Source: an uncultured Bacilli bacterium (GTDB lineage: Bacteria > Bacillota_I > Bacilli_A > RF39 > UBA660). From it: DNA of 35,264 bases. This document shows positions 24,873-32,476 of the stretch, piece after piece. The notes below the pieces were generated by a model, which saw only the letters and a list, made by a program, of their open reading frames with translations, did not search any database and was not told where the DNA came from. The DNA lies in NCBI GenBank assembly GCA_947595045.1, contig CANQEN010000006.1:1-35264 (forward strand), read 5' to 3'. A program made the translations under genes and the position numbers. Numbering within the stretch: the stretch's first letter is position 1; every line of letters starts with the position of its first letter.

Positions 24873-26105
24873 ATGCATATAAAAATAAATTTGATAATAT
24901 ATGTAGTAATTATTATTTTAGGAGTAATTAGTATATATTATATTACATCTAATAATCGAGCAGAAGAAAAAATGATTAATTTAATTGGATTAACAAAAGA
25001 GCAAGCAGAGAAATATGCTAATGATCATAATATGAAATTATCAATAGAAGAAAGTTATAGTGATCAGGATATAAATACAGTTATTAAGCAAAGTATTAAA
25101 GAGGGAACTATTTTAGATGATAATCAAGAATTAGATATTGTAGTATCTAAAGGTTTAATATCTAATGATGAATTAACTAAATATAATGTAAATGAATTAG
25201 GTCGTATTCCGGTAATGATGTACCATGGAATTCATGATAAGACCAATGATGAAACAAATTACATTGGTGGTAATGTTGATAAAGATGGTTATCAACGAAC
25301 AGCAGAGGCTTTTCGAACTGATTTAGAGTTTTATTATAAACAGGGATATCGTATGATTAGATTGAATGATTATGTAGATGGAAAAATAGATGTTGAGTTA
25401 GGGTATAGTCCAATTATTTTAACTTTTGATGATGGTTTAGCTAATAATATAAAAGTAACAGGTGTTGATGAAAATGGCGAAATTGAAATAGATCCAAATA
25501 GTGCGATAGGTATTTTAGAAGAATTTAAAAAAAAATATCCTAATTATCATGTTACGGCTACTTTTTTTGTAAACGAAACTTTATTTAACCAATCAGAGTA
25601 TAATGATAGAATATTAAATTGGTTAATAGAACATGGATATGATATAGGAAATCATAGTGCTACTCATGCTGATTTTACCAAAATAAACTATAATGAAAGT
25701 ATTGAGGAAATTGGACGCGTTTATCAATTGTTGGATGAAAAGATACCTAATAAATATGTTCCAATAGTGGCATTACCATTTGGATCTCCATATGATAGTG
25801 CACATGCCAATTTTCCAGCTATTTTAAAGGGAGAATATCAATCAATAAATTATGAAACTAAAGCAACTTTAAGAGTAGGATGGGAAAGTGATTATTCACC
25901 ATTCTCTACTAGTTTTAATCCCCAATTTATTAAAAGAATTAGAGCATATGATAATAATGGTATAGATTTTGATATTAAAATGAATTTTGATAGATTAACT
26001 GATACGAGGTTTATATCAGATGGTGATATAGATACGATAACTATTCCATCTACTTTAATTAATGAGTTAAATAATCCTTGCGATTTGACAGTAAGGCAAT
26101 ATTAA
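24873..26105 (+). CDS. PASTA domain-polysaccharide deacetylase fusion
   Basis: The 410-residue surface protein has an N-terminal membrane helix (6-25), then a PASTA-like domain (34-95, MINLIGLTKEQAEKYANDHNM...TVIKQSIKEGTIL..NQELDIVVSKG). A NodB/CE4 polysaccharide deacetylase domain starts near 112 with RIPVMMYHGI. Catalytic motif 1 TFDDG lies at about 184-188 and motif 2 NHSATH with two metal-binding His near 259-264. Substrates in this family include N-acetylglucosamine in peptidoglycan or other wall polymers. PASTA domains normally occur in Ser/Thr kinases and penicillin-binding proteins, where they bind muropeptides, so here it probably positions the enzyme on the wall. Start ATG 24873 follows GGGAGG (24856-24861). 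Confidence 0.9.
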   Translation: MHIKINLIIYVVIIILGVISIYYITSNNRAEEKMINLIGLTKEQAEKYANDHNMKLSIEESYSDQDINTVIKQSIKEGTILDDNQELDIVVSKGLISNDELTKYNVNELGRIPVMMYHGIHDKTNDETNYIGGNVDKDGYQRTAEAFRTDLEFYYKQGYRMIRLNDYVDGKIDVELGYSPIILTFDDGLANNIKVTGVDENGEIEIDPNSAIGILEEFKKKYPNYHVTATFFVNETLFNQSEYNDRILNWLIEHGYDIGNHSATHADFTKINYNESIEEIGRVYQLLDEKIPNKYVPIVALPFGSPYDSAHANFPAILKGEYQSINYETKATLRVGWESDYSPFSTSFNPQFIKRIRAYDNNGIDFDIKMNFDRLTDTRFISDGDIDTITIPSTLINELNNPCDLTVRQY

Positions 26106-26148
26106 TGTATACAATGTGTCTAGTAACAGCAAAATATTGAACAAATAA

Positions 26149-26175
26149 TTGACATTTTATGATTGATGCTATAAT
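26149..26175 (+). promoter_or_regulatory. Strong promoter with no gene after it
   Basis: Perfect TTGACA (26149-26154) and extended TGcTATAAT (26167-26175), spacer 15 nt. No ORF follows for 600 nt on this strand. Confidence 0.7.
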
Positions 26176-26183
26176 CTTAATAA

Positions 26184-26304
26184 TAGGAGATGACCATATA
26201 ATAAGTTTTGCTCATTAATAACAATTGAAAAGTTTAGTGTCATCAATTGTAAAGGGGCATGTTTCTTTCTATCTCCTAGACATTAGTTATTAAAAAATAA
26301 TTAA
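26184..26304 (+). ncRNA. Candidate structured small RNA
   Basis: It directly follows a strong promoter. A closing helix pairs 26184-26191 (TAGGAGAT) with 26271-26278 (ATCTCCTA); inside, ACAATTGA (26221-26228) pairs with TCAATTGT (26243-26250). A 9-bp hairpin (26283-26291 with 26296-26304, one G-U) could end the transcript, though only a poor T tail follows. The shape is a long imperfect rod with internal loops. I tested it by eye against SRP RNA, tmRNA, RNase P, 6S and common riboswitches and found no conserved motif. Confidence 0.5.
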
Positions 26305-26716
26305 TTGTCATATTGACATAAAGTTTATATTAAAAATAGTAATGATATGTAAAATGTTATAAGTAAATGTACCCTCTTTATAACAAGTATTAATTAATAT
26401 TGATATTATATTCATTTGTCTATTATTAGTTTTTTATATAAACATTATTGTCAAAATAAATACCACTTTTAATCATATAATAATATTGAGAGTAACTTCA
26501 TATAAGAAAAAGGGGTTAAAGAGATGTGATTCATGATATAAGTGGTAAAAAAAAGCACATATATTTCTATGTGTCTTTTTTTGTTTCATAAATCACAATT
26601 ATATATAGAAAGGTAATATTATATGTCAAATATAATATATGCAATATCAAAGAAAAGATTAAAGCGAAAGGATTACTATTTCCAATAGATGACTACTTAA
26701 AAGTATATACTATATT
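26305..26716 (+). other. Remainder of the 672-nt gap before rpmB
   Basis: No supported gene. A second possible promoter (TTGACA 26314-26319 with a poor -10) precedes a hairpin GTTATAA/TTATAAC (26356-26362 and 26378-26384). A clear terminator stands at 26547-26582. A 21-codon ORF with a site AAAGG (26623-26688) is too short to call. The interval may hold a second small RNA or decayed genes. Confidence 0.4.
26547..26582 (+). terminator. Orphan terminator
   Basis: A-rich arm with GCACATA pairs with TATGTGTC (one bulged T) followed by seven T. No forward gene lies within 400 nt upstream, so it must end a non-coding transcript or a read-through from the deacetylase gene. Confidence 0.75.
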
Positions 26717-26754
26717 CGAAAAAACCTCGTTCCCTTTGTCCAAGAAACGGGGTT
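26717..26754 (-). terminator. Terminator of rpmB
   Basis: Inverted repeat 26723-26731 with 26746-26754 (AACCCCGTT / AACGAGGTT on the reverse strand, one mismatch), followed on that strand by six T. Confidence 0.7.
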
Positions 26755-26777
26755 CATATTAATTGTATCTGTTTTTA

Positions 26778-26975
26778 TTATCCGACTAGATTTGCTTTTT
26801 TAGTACGGGCTATTTTATTTAAAGTTCTTTTTTCACTAGCACTAGTTTTAATTCTAGTCCCATCTGCTAGTGTCATTGTTTGAAGATTAACTTTTTGTGT
26901 ATGTCTAGTTGCTTTGCAAGAATGTGATCTTCTATTACCAGCAAGTGGCTTTTTACTTGTTACTTTTATCGCCAT
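26778..26975 (-). CDS. rpmB: Ribosomal protein L28 (bL28)
   Basis: The 65-residue basic protein of the large ribosomal subunit starts at ATG 26975 (MAIKVTSKKPLAGNRRSHSCKATRHTQKVNLQ), after AGGAGG on the reverse strand. The conserved features are GNRRSHS followed by RHTQKVNLQ and the C-terminal TSASEKRTLNKIARTK segment. Length is normal. A single Cys is present rather than the paired CXXC motifs of zinc-binding L28 forms, so it is the zinc-independent version. It is transcribed divergently from engB, as in several Bacillota where rpmB stands alone, from a good promoter (27019-27047) and ended by its own terminator. Confidence 0.95.
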   Translation of the reverse strand: MAIKVTSKKPLAGNRRSHSCKATRHTQKVNLQTMTLADGTRIKTSASEKRTLNKIARTKKANLVG

Positions 26976-27018
26976 AAAAAAACCTCCTATCAAAAGTATA
27001 AATTCCCTACGTCTTTAA

Positions 27019-27047
27019 ATTCTACCATATTTAATTTATAAAGTCAA
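27019..27047 (-). promoter_or_regulatory. rpmB promoter
   Basis: Reverse strand: TTGACT (27047-27042), 17-nt spacer, TAGAAT (27024-27019). Confidence 0.75.
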
Positions 27048-27079
27048 ACTCTAATTTTGACTGAAGAAACATAGCTATT

Positions 27080-27108
27080 TTGACAAAAGAGGATTGTAAT
27101 GATATAAT
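27080..27108 (+). promoter_or_regulatory. engB promoter
   Basis: Consensus TTGACA (27080-27085), 17-nt spacer, extended TGaTATAAT (-10 at 27103-27108). One of the strongest promoters of the window. Confidence 0.85.
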
Positions 27109-27135
27109 TTTAGTACTTCGAGAGGAGCGAAATAA

Positions 27136-27717
27136 ATGAAAATTACTAGTGTTGATTTAATTATTAGTGCAGTTAGGCGTAGTCAATATCCTACAGATGA
27201 AAAACCAGAGTATTTATTAGTTGGTCGATCTAATGTAGGTAAGAGTAGCTTTATTAATACTTTAATAAATCGCAAAAATTATGCGAGAACATCTTCAACA
27301 CCAGGTAAAACACAAACGATTAATTTTTATTTAGTCAATGATAACTTTTATTTAGTAGATGCTCCAGGATATGGATTTGCTGCTTTAAGTAAAAAGAAAC
27401 AAAAAAAATTTGGATTAATGATGGAAGATTATTTGCAGAATAGGTCTAATTTAAAACAAGTATTTATGTTAATTGATTTTAGACATAAACCAACTAATGA
27501 TGATTTAATGATGTATAATTTTTTAAAGCATTATAAGATACCAGTTACTATAGTTGCTACTAAAACAGATAAAATAGGTATAACCTTACAACAAAAGCAA
27601 CGTAATATGATACTAGAGTCATTAGAATTAGTTGTAGGTGATGACTTTGTTATGTTCTCAAATGTGACCAAACTAGGTAAAAATGATATTTATCATAAAA
27701 TAGAGAGAACGATGTAA
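27136..27717 (+). CDS. engB: Ribosome-biogenesis GTPase EngB/YsxC
   Basis: The 193-residue TRAFAC GTPase is needed for 50S subunit assembly. G1 is GRSNVGKSS (30-38), the switch I region is TSSTPGKTQTINFY with the G2 Thr, G3 is DAPGYG (75-80), and G4 is TKTDK near 142. The SN in G1 and the GKTQ motif are diagnostic of EngB rather than Era or EngA. Length is typical (about 195). Start ATG 27136 with GAGAGGAG (27120-27127). It is normally encoded after clpX or lon; here it is isolated from them, starting its own unit with a consensus promoter and followed by a hypothetical gene. Confidence 0.95.
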   Translation: MKITSVDLIISAVRRSQYPTDEKPEYLLVGRSNVGKSSFINTLINRKNYARTSSTPGKTQTINFYLVNDNFYLVDAPGYGFAALSKKKQKKFGLMMEDYLQNRSNLKQVFMLIDFRHKPTNDDLMMYNFLKHYKIPVTIVATKTDKIGITLQQKQRNMILESLELVVGDDFVMFSNVTKLGKNDIYHKIERTM

Positions 27718-27765
27718 CAATAGTTACCTCTATTTTTATTTATCATAAAATATATTGGTGATGTT

Positions 27766-28242
27766 ATGAAAGTAGAAGGTGATAGTGATAATTTAGTTAT
27801 CTATATTAAGCATAAGACTAATCAGGATAAATTATTTAGTGATAAAGAGTTATTAGAAGAATATTTTAGAAGTTTAATATATCGGTTAAAAGATTATTAT
27901 GATTTAGATGTTGCTGGTTTTTATGATATTGATGTATATGTAGATCCTTTTTATGGCTTTGTTTTACAACTATCACGTGAGGATTTTGATTATTACTTGA
28001 GTTATAGTCAGGTAGAAATGCAAATAGAAGTTCATCCAACTAAATTTTTATATCAAATAGAAGATTATCATGATTTTAATCTTAAACAATTTAATTTATA
28101 TCAAAGTAATGGCAATTTTTATTTAGAACAAAAAGAAAAATTATCACAGTTAGATAAATTAAACTTATGTGAAAATAGCATCATTAAATATCTTGATACT
28201 GATAAAATTATTAATCATTCTTATAATAAAATAAAAGTTTAA
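27766..28242 (+). CDS. Hypothetical protein after engB
   Basis: I do not recognise this 158-residue soluble acidic protein. It has a beta-rich N-terminal start (DNLVIYIKHKT), a helix (ELLEEYFRSLIYRLKDYY), then strands GFYDIDVYVDPFYGFVLQLSRED and an aromatic-rich region with many Asp, Tyr and Phe. No membrane segment or Cys cluster is visible (single Cys). Start ATG 27766 with GGTGATG just before it. It lies 48 nt after engB and is followed by a hairpin terminator at 28261, so the two may be co-transcribed. Normal codon use for the window argues that it is a real gene. Confidence 0.75.
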   Translation: MKVEGDSDNLVIYIKHKTNQDKLFSDKELLEEYFRSLIYRLKDYYDLDVAGFYDIDVYVDPFYGFVLQLSREDFDYYLSYSQVEMQIEVHPTKFLYQIEDYHDFNLKQFNLYQSNGNFYLEQKEKLSQLDKLNLCENSIIKYLDTDKIINHSYNKIKV

Positions 28243-28260
28243 ATAAATGATTGTATGTAT

Positions 28261-28287
28261 AAGCGTTCTATAAGGACGTTTTTATTT
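28261..28287 (+). terminator. Terminator after the engB unit
   Basis: AA(G)CGTTCT pairs with AGGACGTT (one bulge, one G-U, 3-nt loop) followed by a T-tract; the next promoter's -35 starts within its tail. Confidence 0.65.
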
Positions 28288-28314
28288 GACAATTTATGTT
28301 AATATTTATAAAAT
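28286..28314 (+). promoter_or_regulatory. Promoter of the TSCPD gene
   Basis: TTGACA (28286-28291), 17-nt spacer, TAAAAT (28309-28314). Confidence 0.65.
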
Positions 28315-28350
28315 ATATATACAAATAAGTATTGAGAGGAAGTATGAAAA

Positions 28351-28617
28351 ATGGAATATAGTTATAGAACTAAAAATGTTTGTCCTAGAATTATTAAATT
28401 TAATTTAGATGGTAATATTGTCACTAATGTTAGATTTATAGATGGTGGTTGTCCAGGTAATTTACAAGCAGTACCAAGACTAGTAGAAGGAATGACTGTT
28501 TCTGAAATAGAATCTAAATTAGGTGATATTATTTGTGGTATGCGTGGTACATCTTGTGTATCAGAACTTACTAAAGCAGTAAAAGAAGCTTATGAAAAAA
28601 GTATACAACATATATAA
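28351..28617 (+). CDS. TSCPD-domain protein (TIGR03905-like)
   Basis: The 88-residue protein has four conserved Cys (11, 34, 62, 69) in the arrangement VCPR...GGCPGNLQAVPRLVEGM...CGMRGTSCVSEL. This corresponds to the small stand-alone TSCPD family found in Firmicutes and related to the C-terminal domain of vitamin B12-dependent ribonucleotide reductase; TSCPD reads TSCVS here. The Cys pattern suggests metal binding, which is inference; biological role unknown. Start ATG 28351 with GAGAGGA at 28334-28340. An out-of-frame ATG at 28344 opens a 5-codon ORF overlapping the start, probably incidental. It stands alone between a terminator and a terminator-like hairpin. Confidence 0.88.
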   Translation: MEYSYRTKNVCPRIIKFNLDGNIVTNVRFIDGGCPGNLQAVPRLVEGMTVSEIESKLGDIICGMRGTSCVSELTKAVKEAYEKSIQHI

Positions 28618-28647
28618 ATAAATTTTAAATCTATCATGATGGGAAAA

Positions 28648-28693
28648 CTAGCTTTTTATTATATTAAATTTAATATAAGCTAGGAGATTTTTA
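28648..28693 (+). terminator. Hairpin terminator after the TSCPD gene
   Basis: CTAGCT (28648-28653) pairs with AGCTAG (28678-28683), an inner TATATTA/TAATATA helix lies within, and a short T-tract follows GGAGA. Confidence 0.6.
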
Positions 28694-28782
28694 TTTGTAA
28701 TTAATATAATCAACTGTATTTCATCGATTAATTATGACAAAATATGCAAAAAAAGATTAGTACAATAACATTGGTGACGGTT

Positions 28783-29253
28783 ATGAAGAAATACTTAGTG
28801 ACAATAATTGTCTCAGTTGCAATTGGAGTTATTATGGGGAAAGTCTTTTTAGAACAGTATGATGGTTATAAAGGTATTAGATTTACATCTAATACTGGTG
28901 AAGAAGTATATTTTATTAGATATGGAGAATTTAATACTGAATCGGAAATGGAACAAGCAACACTTACTCTCACTAGTTATATATATAATATAGTAGATAA
29001 TAAATATAGGGTGTTTATTGGTATTACTAAAAGTGAAGACAATTTAATTAAATTATCTAATTATTATACTGCTAAGGGATATTCTGTATATACGGATCGT
29101 TATTTTATTAATAATAGTGAATTTATTAAATTATTAGATAACTATGATACTATTTTAGCTAGTACAGATGATTCAATGGTAATTGATTCAGTTAATGGAC
29201 AGATATTAGAAAAGTATGAGGAGTTAGTTAATCAAAATGGTAGTAAAAATTAA
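28783..29253 (+). CDS. Membrane-anchored protein with SPOR-like domain
   Basis: The 156-residue protein starts at ATG 28783 (MKKYLVTIIVSVAIGVIMGKVF), preceded by GGTGACGG; the in-frame ATG at 28744 has no site. One N-terminal membrane helix is followed by an extracytoplasmic part. The middle reads EVYFIRYGEFNTESEMEQAT...YIYNIVDNKYRVFIGITKSEDNLIKLSNYYTAKGYSVYTDRYF. This has the SPOR-domain pattern (strand, helix, strand with RV..G......A......G). SPOR domains bind glycan strands lacking stem peptides at division septa. A short C-terminal helix overlaps radC by 17 nt. Followed by radC, mreC and mreD, i.e. a wall and cell-shape neighbourhood. Family assignment by pattern only. Confidence 0.65.
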   Translation: MKKYLVTIIVSVAIGVIMGKVFLEQYDGYKGIRFTSNTGEEVYFIRYGEFNTESEMEQATLTLTSYIYNIVDNKYRVFIGITKSEDNLIKLSNYYTAKGYSVYTDRYFINNSEFIKLLDNYDTILASTDDSMVIDSVNGQILEKYEELVNQNGSKN

Positions 29254-29917
29254 AGATTTACCTAAAGATGAAAGACCTTATGAACGATTAGTAAAATTAG
29301 GGGCTACATATCTAAGTAATGAAGAGTTAATTGCTATCTTGTTAAAGTCAGGTACTAAAGAAATATCATCTAAAGAGTTAGCAAACATGATACTATCTAG
29401 AATGGATAATATTAATGAATTAAAGAATATTAATTATGAACAATTAAGGACTATAAAAGGTATAGGTATGTCTAAAGCTTGTATTATATTAGCAGCTGTT
29501 GAACTGAGTCGAAGGATTAATGAACCGATTAATATAGAACAGGAATCATTTACTTCTAGTCAATTAGTATATCAATATTACAAAAATAAGATAGGTAATA
29601 AAAAACAAGAATATTTCTATTGTCTATATTTAGATAATCGTAAGAAATTAATAAGGGATAAGTTATTATTTATTGGTACAGTTAATTTTAGTGTAGTTCA
29701 TCCCAGAGAGGTATTTAAAGAAGCATACTTACTTAGTGCTAGTGCAATTATATGTGTTCATAATCATCCTGCTAATTACTTATTTCCGAGTCGTGAAGAT
29801 ATAGAGATAACTAAAAGATTAAAAGAGGTAGGTAATATTATTGGTATACCGATAGTTGATCATGTGATTGTTGGTGAAAATAATTATTATAGTTTTTTAG
29901 AAAATGGAGATATTTAA
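29237..29917 (+). CDS. radC: RadC-family JAB/MPN protein
   Basis: The 226-residue protein has an N-terminal helix-hairpin-helix (LSNEELIAILLKSGT, then IKGIGMSKACIILAAVELSRR, about 26-93) and a C-terminal JAB/MPN domain. The JAMM residues are in place: HPREVF near 155, H175, H177 and P178 (HNHPAN), S185 and D188 (SREDIE), then VDHVIVG. Despite the name, the family is no longer believed to be the RadC of radiation repair; its role is uncertain. RadC upstream of the mre genes is a conserved arrangement in Bacillota, though mreB itself is missing here. The start ATG 29237 lies inside the end of the SPOR-like gene, with GAGGAG at 29218-29223. Confidence 0.94.
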   Translation: MVVKIKDLPKDERPYERLVKLGATYLSNEELIAILLKSGTKEISSKELANMILSRMDNINELKNINYEQLRTIKGIGMSKACIILAAVELSRRINEPINIEQESFTSSQLVYQYYKNKIGNKKQEYFYCLYLDNRKKLIRDKLLFIGTVNFSVVHPREVFKEAYLLSASAIICVHNHPANYLFPSREDIEITKRLKEVGNIIGIPIVDHVIVGENNYYSFLENGDI

Positions 29918-29942
29918 GCTTTTATTCAGTAGTTTTTTGTAT

Positions 29943-29948
29943 TATAAT
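29943..29948 (+). promoter_or_regulatory. Possible mreC promoter
   Basis: TATAAT 20 nt before the mreC start, without a clear -35. Transcription from radC may also read through. Confidence 0.35.
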
Positions 29949-29967
29949 ATAGGTTAAGGTGATATAC

Positions 29968-30798
29968 ATGAAACAAAGACAAAAGAATAATAAAACTAAA
30001 TATATCATTGTAGTTACTATAGTTATTATATTATCTATAATAGCTATGACTGTTTATTCTGTAACTACTAATCGTGAATTAACCTTTTTTGAAAAGGCAA
30101 TTCGCGATAGTGTTTTATATGTAGGGGAGATTATTTATACTCCTATTGATTATATTGAACATAAATTGAATCATAAAGATAATAATATTAGTGATAGTGA
30201 TAAACAAATTATAGAAAGGTATAAAGCTCAATTATTAGAGGTGCAAAAAGAAAATGAGGAATTAGAAAATTTATTACAATTAAATAAGTCTTTGTCACAA
30301 TATCAATATATAAATGCTACTGTTATTAATCGTGATATGGGTTATTGGTATAATACCTTAACTATTGATAAAGGATCTTTAGATGGTATTGAACTTGATA
30401 TGGCTGTAATCATAGATGGTGGTTTAATTGGAAAGATATCTAGTGTCAGTAATTTTAATAGTACGGTTAAGTTATTAACTACAGGGGATTTAATTAATAA
30501 AATATCAGTCAAAATAGAATCTAATGATGATTATATATATGGTCTTTTAAGTGGATATGATGAGAAGACTAATACTTATACAATTGATGGTATCAGTACT
30601 AATTTGGATATTAGTGATGGTGCCATAATTACAACTACAGGGCTTAGTAATAATTTCCCAAGTGGTATTTTAGTTGGGCATGTTAAGGAAGTTACAACTG
30701 ATAATTTTGATTTATCTAGAATTGTAAAAGTTACTCCATCAGTTAACTTTGATAATATTAGTTATGTTATGGTTTTAAAAAGAGAGGCAACTTCATGA
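29968..30798 (+). CDS. mreC: Rod-shape protein MreC
   Basis: The 276-residue protein starts at ATG 29968 with AAGGTGA upstream; GTG 29959 overlaps that site. A basic cytosolic N-terminus (KQRQKNNKTK) precedes one membrane helix (about 11-35), a coiled coil (about 75-105, KQIIERYKAQLLEVQKENEELENLLQL) and the MreC double beta-barrel, with VINRDMGYWYNTLTIDKGSLDGIELDMAVI, GLIGKISSV and SGILVGHV. MreC dimers scaffold the lateral wall-synthesis complex (MreB, MreD, RodA, PBP2) outside the membrane. The mreD start overlaps the stop (ATGA). mreB is not in this window. Together with the wall enzymes this indicates a walled, probably non-coccoid cell. Confidence 0.94.
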   Translation: MKQRQKNNKTKYIIVVTIVIILSIIAMTVYSVTTNRELTFFEKAIRDSVLYVGEIIYTPIDYIEHKLNHKDNNISDSDKQIIERYKAQLLEVQKENEELENLLQLNKSLSQYQYINATVINRDMGYWYNTLTIDKGSLDGIELDMAVIIDGGLIGKISSVSNFNSTVKLLTTGDLINKISVKIESNDDYIYGLLSGYDEKTNTYTIDGISTNLDISDGAIITTTGLSNNFPSGILVGHVKEVTTDNFDLSRIVKVTPSVNFDNISYVMVLKREATS

Positions 30799-31289
30799 TT
30801 AGCTTGATTATAATTATTTTATCTTTTTATTTAGAAGGTTTTATATCTAATTGGGTATCTAATAATGGTTTATTAGTACCAACTTTTACTATGATATCAC
30901 TATTATTAATTTATCCATACTATAATAGAAATAATTTTGGATTTATATTAACTTCAGGTATTATAGGTGCTTTATATGATATAACATATACTAATACTTT
31001 ATTTCTAAATACTATTGTTTTCTTAATTATTAGTTTATTAATTATAAAAGCTTATGATTATATAAATAATAATTTATTTAATACCACTATATTAAGTATA
31101 GTTATAATAGCTGTATATAGGATAATAACTTATTTTATTTTAGTAATATTAGGATATTTTTCTTTTAATGTTAATAAATTAATTGTGAGTTTCTATTCAT
31201 CTATTTTACTTAATATAATATATACTATTGCTATTTATCTATTAGCTTCTATAGTTGCTAAACGTTTTCAGATTAAAAAAATGGACTAA
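30795..31289 (+). CDS. mreD: Rod-shape protein MreD
   Basis: The 164-residue, highly hydrophobic protein has five or six membrane helices (from about 2-14, 23-40, 47-66, 70-85, 96-124 and 130-155). The family pattern is seen in NNGLLVPTFTMISLLLIYPYY and GFILTSGIIGALYDITYTNTLFLN (the GLL.D family segment with Tyr and Asp). It overlaps mreC by 4 nt (ATGA), typical translational coupling. MreD is an integral-membrane partner in the elongasome. The stop codon lies inside the first arm of the terminator hairpin that follows (31276-31312). Confidence 0.9.
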   Translation: MISLIIIILSFYLEGFISNWVSNNGLLVPTFTMISLLLIYPYYNRNNFGFILTSGIIGALYDITYTNTLFLNTIVFLIISLLIIKAYDYINNNLFNTTILSIVIIAVYRIITYFILVILGYFSFNVNKLIVSFYSSILLNIIYTIAIYLLASIVAKRFQIKKMD

Positions 31290-31313
31290 AATTTAAAAAT
31301 AGTTCATTTTTTT
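31276..31313 (+). terminator. Terminator of mreCD overlapping the mreD stop
   Basis: 12-bp stem AAAAAATGGACT / AGTTCATTTTTT (31276-31287 and 31301-31312, one G-U) ending in T. Confidence 0.8.
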
Positions 31314-31325
31314 ATGTAATTTTTA

Positions 31326-31339
31326 AGTACAAATGTTCG
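31326..31339 (+). promoter_or_regulatory. SOS (DinR/LexA) box of recA
   Basis: AGTACAAATGTTCG matches the Gram-positive LexA consensus CGAACRNRYGTTYG at 12 of 14 positions, with an intact right half. It ends 9 nt before the recA -35 box, so LexA binding would repress recA until DNA damage. Confidence 0.6.
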
Positions 31340-31348
31340 ATAAAAATA

Positions 31349-31377
31349 TTGACAAGTGATATAATAAATTGTATAAT
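31349..31377 (+). promoter_or_regulatory. recA promoter
   Basis: TTGACA (31349-31354), 17-nt spacer, TATAAT (31372-31377): a perfect consensus promoter. Confidence 0.9.
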
Positions 31378-31407
31378 AAGCTTGTAATAGTTGAAGGAGG
31401 AAAGAAA

Positions 31408-32436
31408 ATGGTTAAGACAACCACTGATAAAACATTAGAACAAGTAATGTTAGATATAGAAAAACAATTTGGTAAAGGAGCTGTAATGAAGTTAGGAGAA
31501 CATGCCCATCAAAAGATTGATGTAATACCAAGTGGTTCAATATCTTTGGATATTGCTTTAGGTATAGGGGGTTATCCTAAAGGGCGCATTATTGAAATTT
31601 ATGGTCCAGAATCTAGTGGAAAGACAACATTTGCTTTACATGCTATTGCCCAAGCTCAACAAAAGGGAGGTCGAGCTGCTTTTATTGATGCTGAGCATGC
31701 TTTAGATCCTCAATATGCAGCTAAAATAGGAGTTAATATTAATGAGTTATTATTGAGTCAACCAGATAATGGGGAACAAGCTTTAGAGATATGTGAAGCT
31801 TTAGTTAGAAGTGGAGCTATTAGTGTTATTGTTATTGATTCAGTAGCAGCTTTAGTACCACAAGCTGAAATAGAAGGTGAGATGGGTGATTCTCATGTAG
31901 GATTACAAGCCCGACTTATGAGTCAAGCTTTACGTAAATTATCGGGTGTTATTAATAAAACTAATACTGTTTGTATTTTTATTAATCAATTAAGAGAAAA
32001 AGTAGGGGTTATGTTTGGTAATCCAGAGACAACACCAGGTGGTAGGGCTCTTAAATTTTATGCTTCTGTTCGTTTAGAAATTAGACGTGGCGAGCAACTG
32101 AAATTAGGAACAGATATTATTGGTAATAAAACAAATATTAAAGTAGTTAAAAATAAGATGGCTCCTCCATTTAAAACTTGTTCAGTTGATATTATGTATG
32201 GAGAAGGTGTTTCCTTTACTGGTGAATTAGTTGATTTAGGAACTGAAGCTGGTGTTATTGAGAAAAGTGGAGCTTGGTATTCTTATAATGGTGAAAAAAT
32301 TGGACAAGGTAAAGAAAATACTAAAGAATGGTTAAAGAAAAATCCTAAGCAAATGGAAGAAATTGAGAAAAAGATTAGAGCTTTTTATGATCAAAATGAT
32401 GTAATTGATATTGGCAGTCAAGAAAAGAAAATGTAA
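31408..32436 (+). CDS. recA: Recombinase RecA
   Basis: The 342-residue protein starts at ATG 31408 after GAAGGAGG (31394-31401); an in-frame reading from 31369 lies within the promoter. Walker [10 protein letters not shown] (66-74), Walker [11 protein letters not shown] near 136-145, loop L1 with [22 protein letters not shown], the Q-containing [32 protein letters not shown] (L2 and polymer ATP cap) are all present. RecA drives strand exchange, homologous recombination and LexA cleavage. The acidic C-terminal tail is short. No intein. A LexA-type box and a consensus promoter precede it. recX is not found downstream; a decayed ORF follows instead. Confidence 0.98.
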   Translation: MVKTTTDKTLEQVMLDIEKQFGKGAVMKLGEHAHQKIDVIPSGSISLDIALGIGGYPKGRIIEIYGPESSGKTTFALHAIAQAQQKGGRAAFIDAEHALDPQYAAKIGVNINELLLSQPDNGEQALEICEALVRSGAISVIVIDSVAALVPQAEIEGEMGDSHVGLQARLMSQALRKLSGVINKTNTVCIFINQLREKVGVMFGNPETTPGGRALKFYASVRLEIRRGEQLKLGTDIIGNKTNIKVVKNKMAPPFKTCSVDIMYGEGVSFTGELVDLGTEAGVIEKSGAWYSYNGEKIGQGKENTKEWLKKNPKQMEEIEKKIRAFYDQNDVIDIGSQEKKM

Positions 32437-32476
32437 CCTTATTTTTTCCATTATATTTGAATGAGAAAGACTGTGA

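Noticed and set aside
26592-26740. Two overlapping small ORFs (a 21-codon ORF at 26623-26688 and a longer opening without start reading KAKGLLFPIDDYLKVYTIF)
   Set aside because: One is too short, the other lacks a start codon and runs through the rpmB terminator; not supported as genes.
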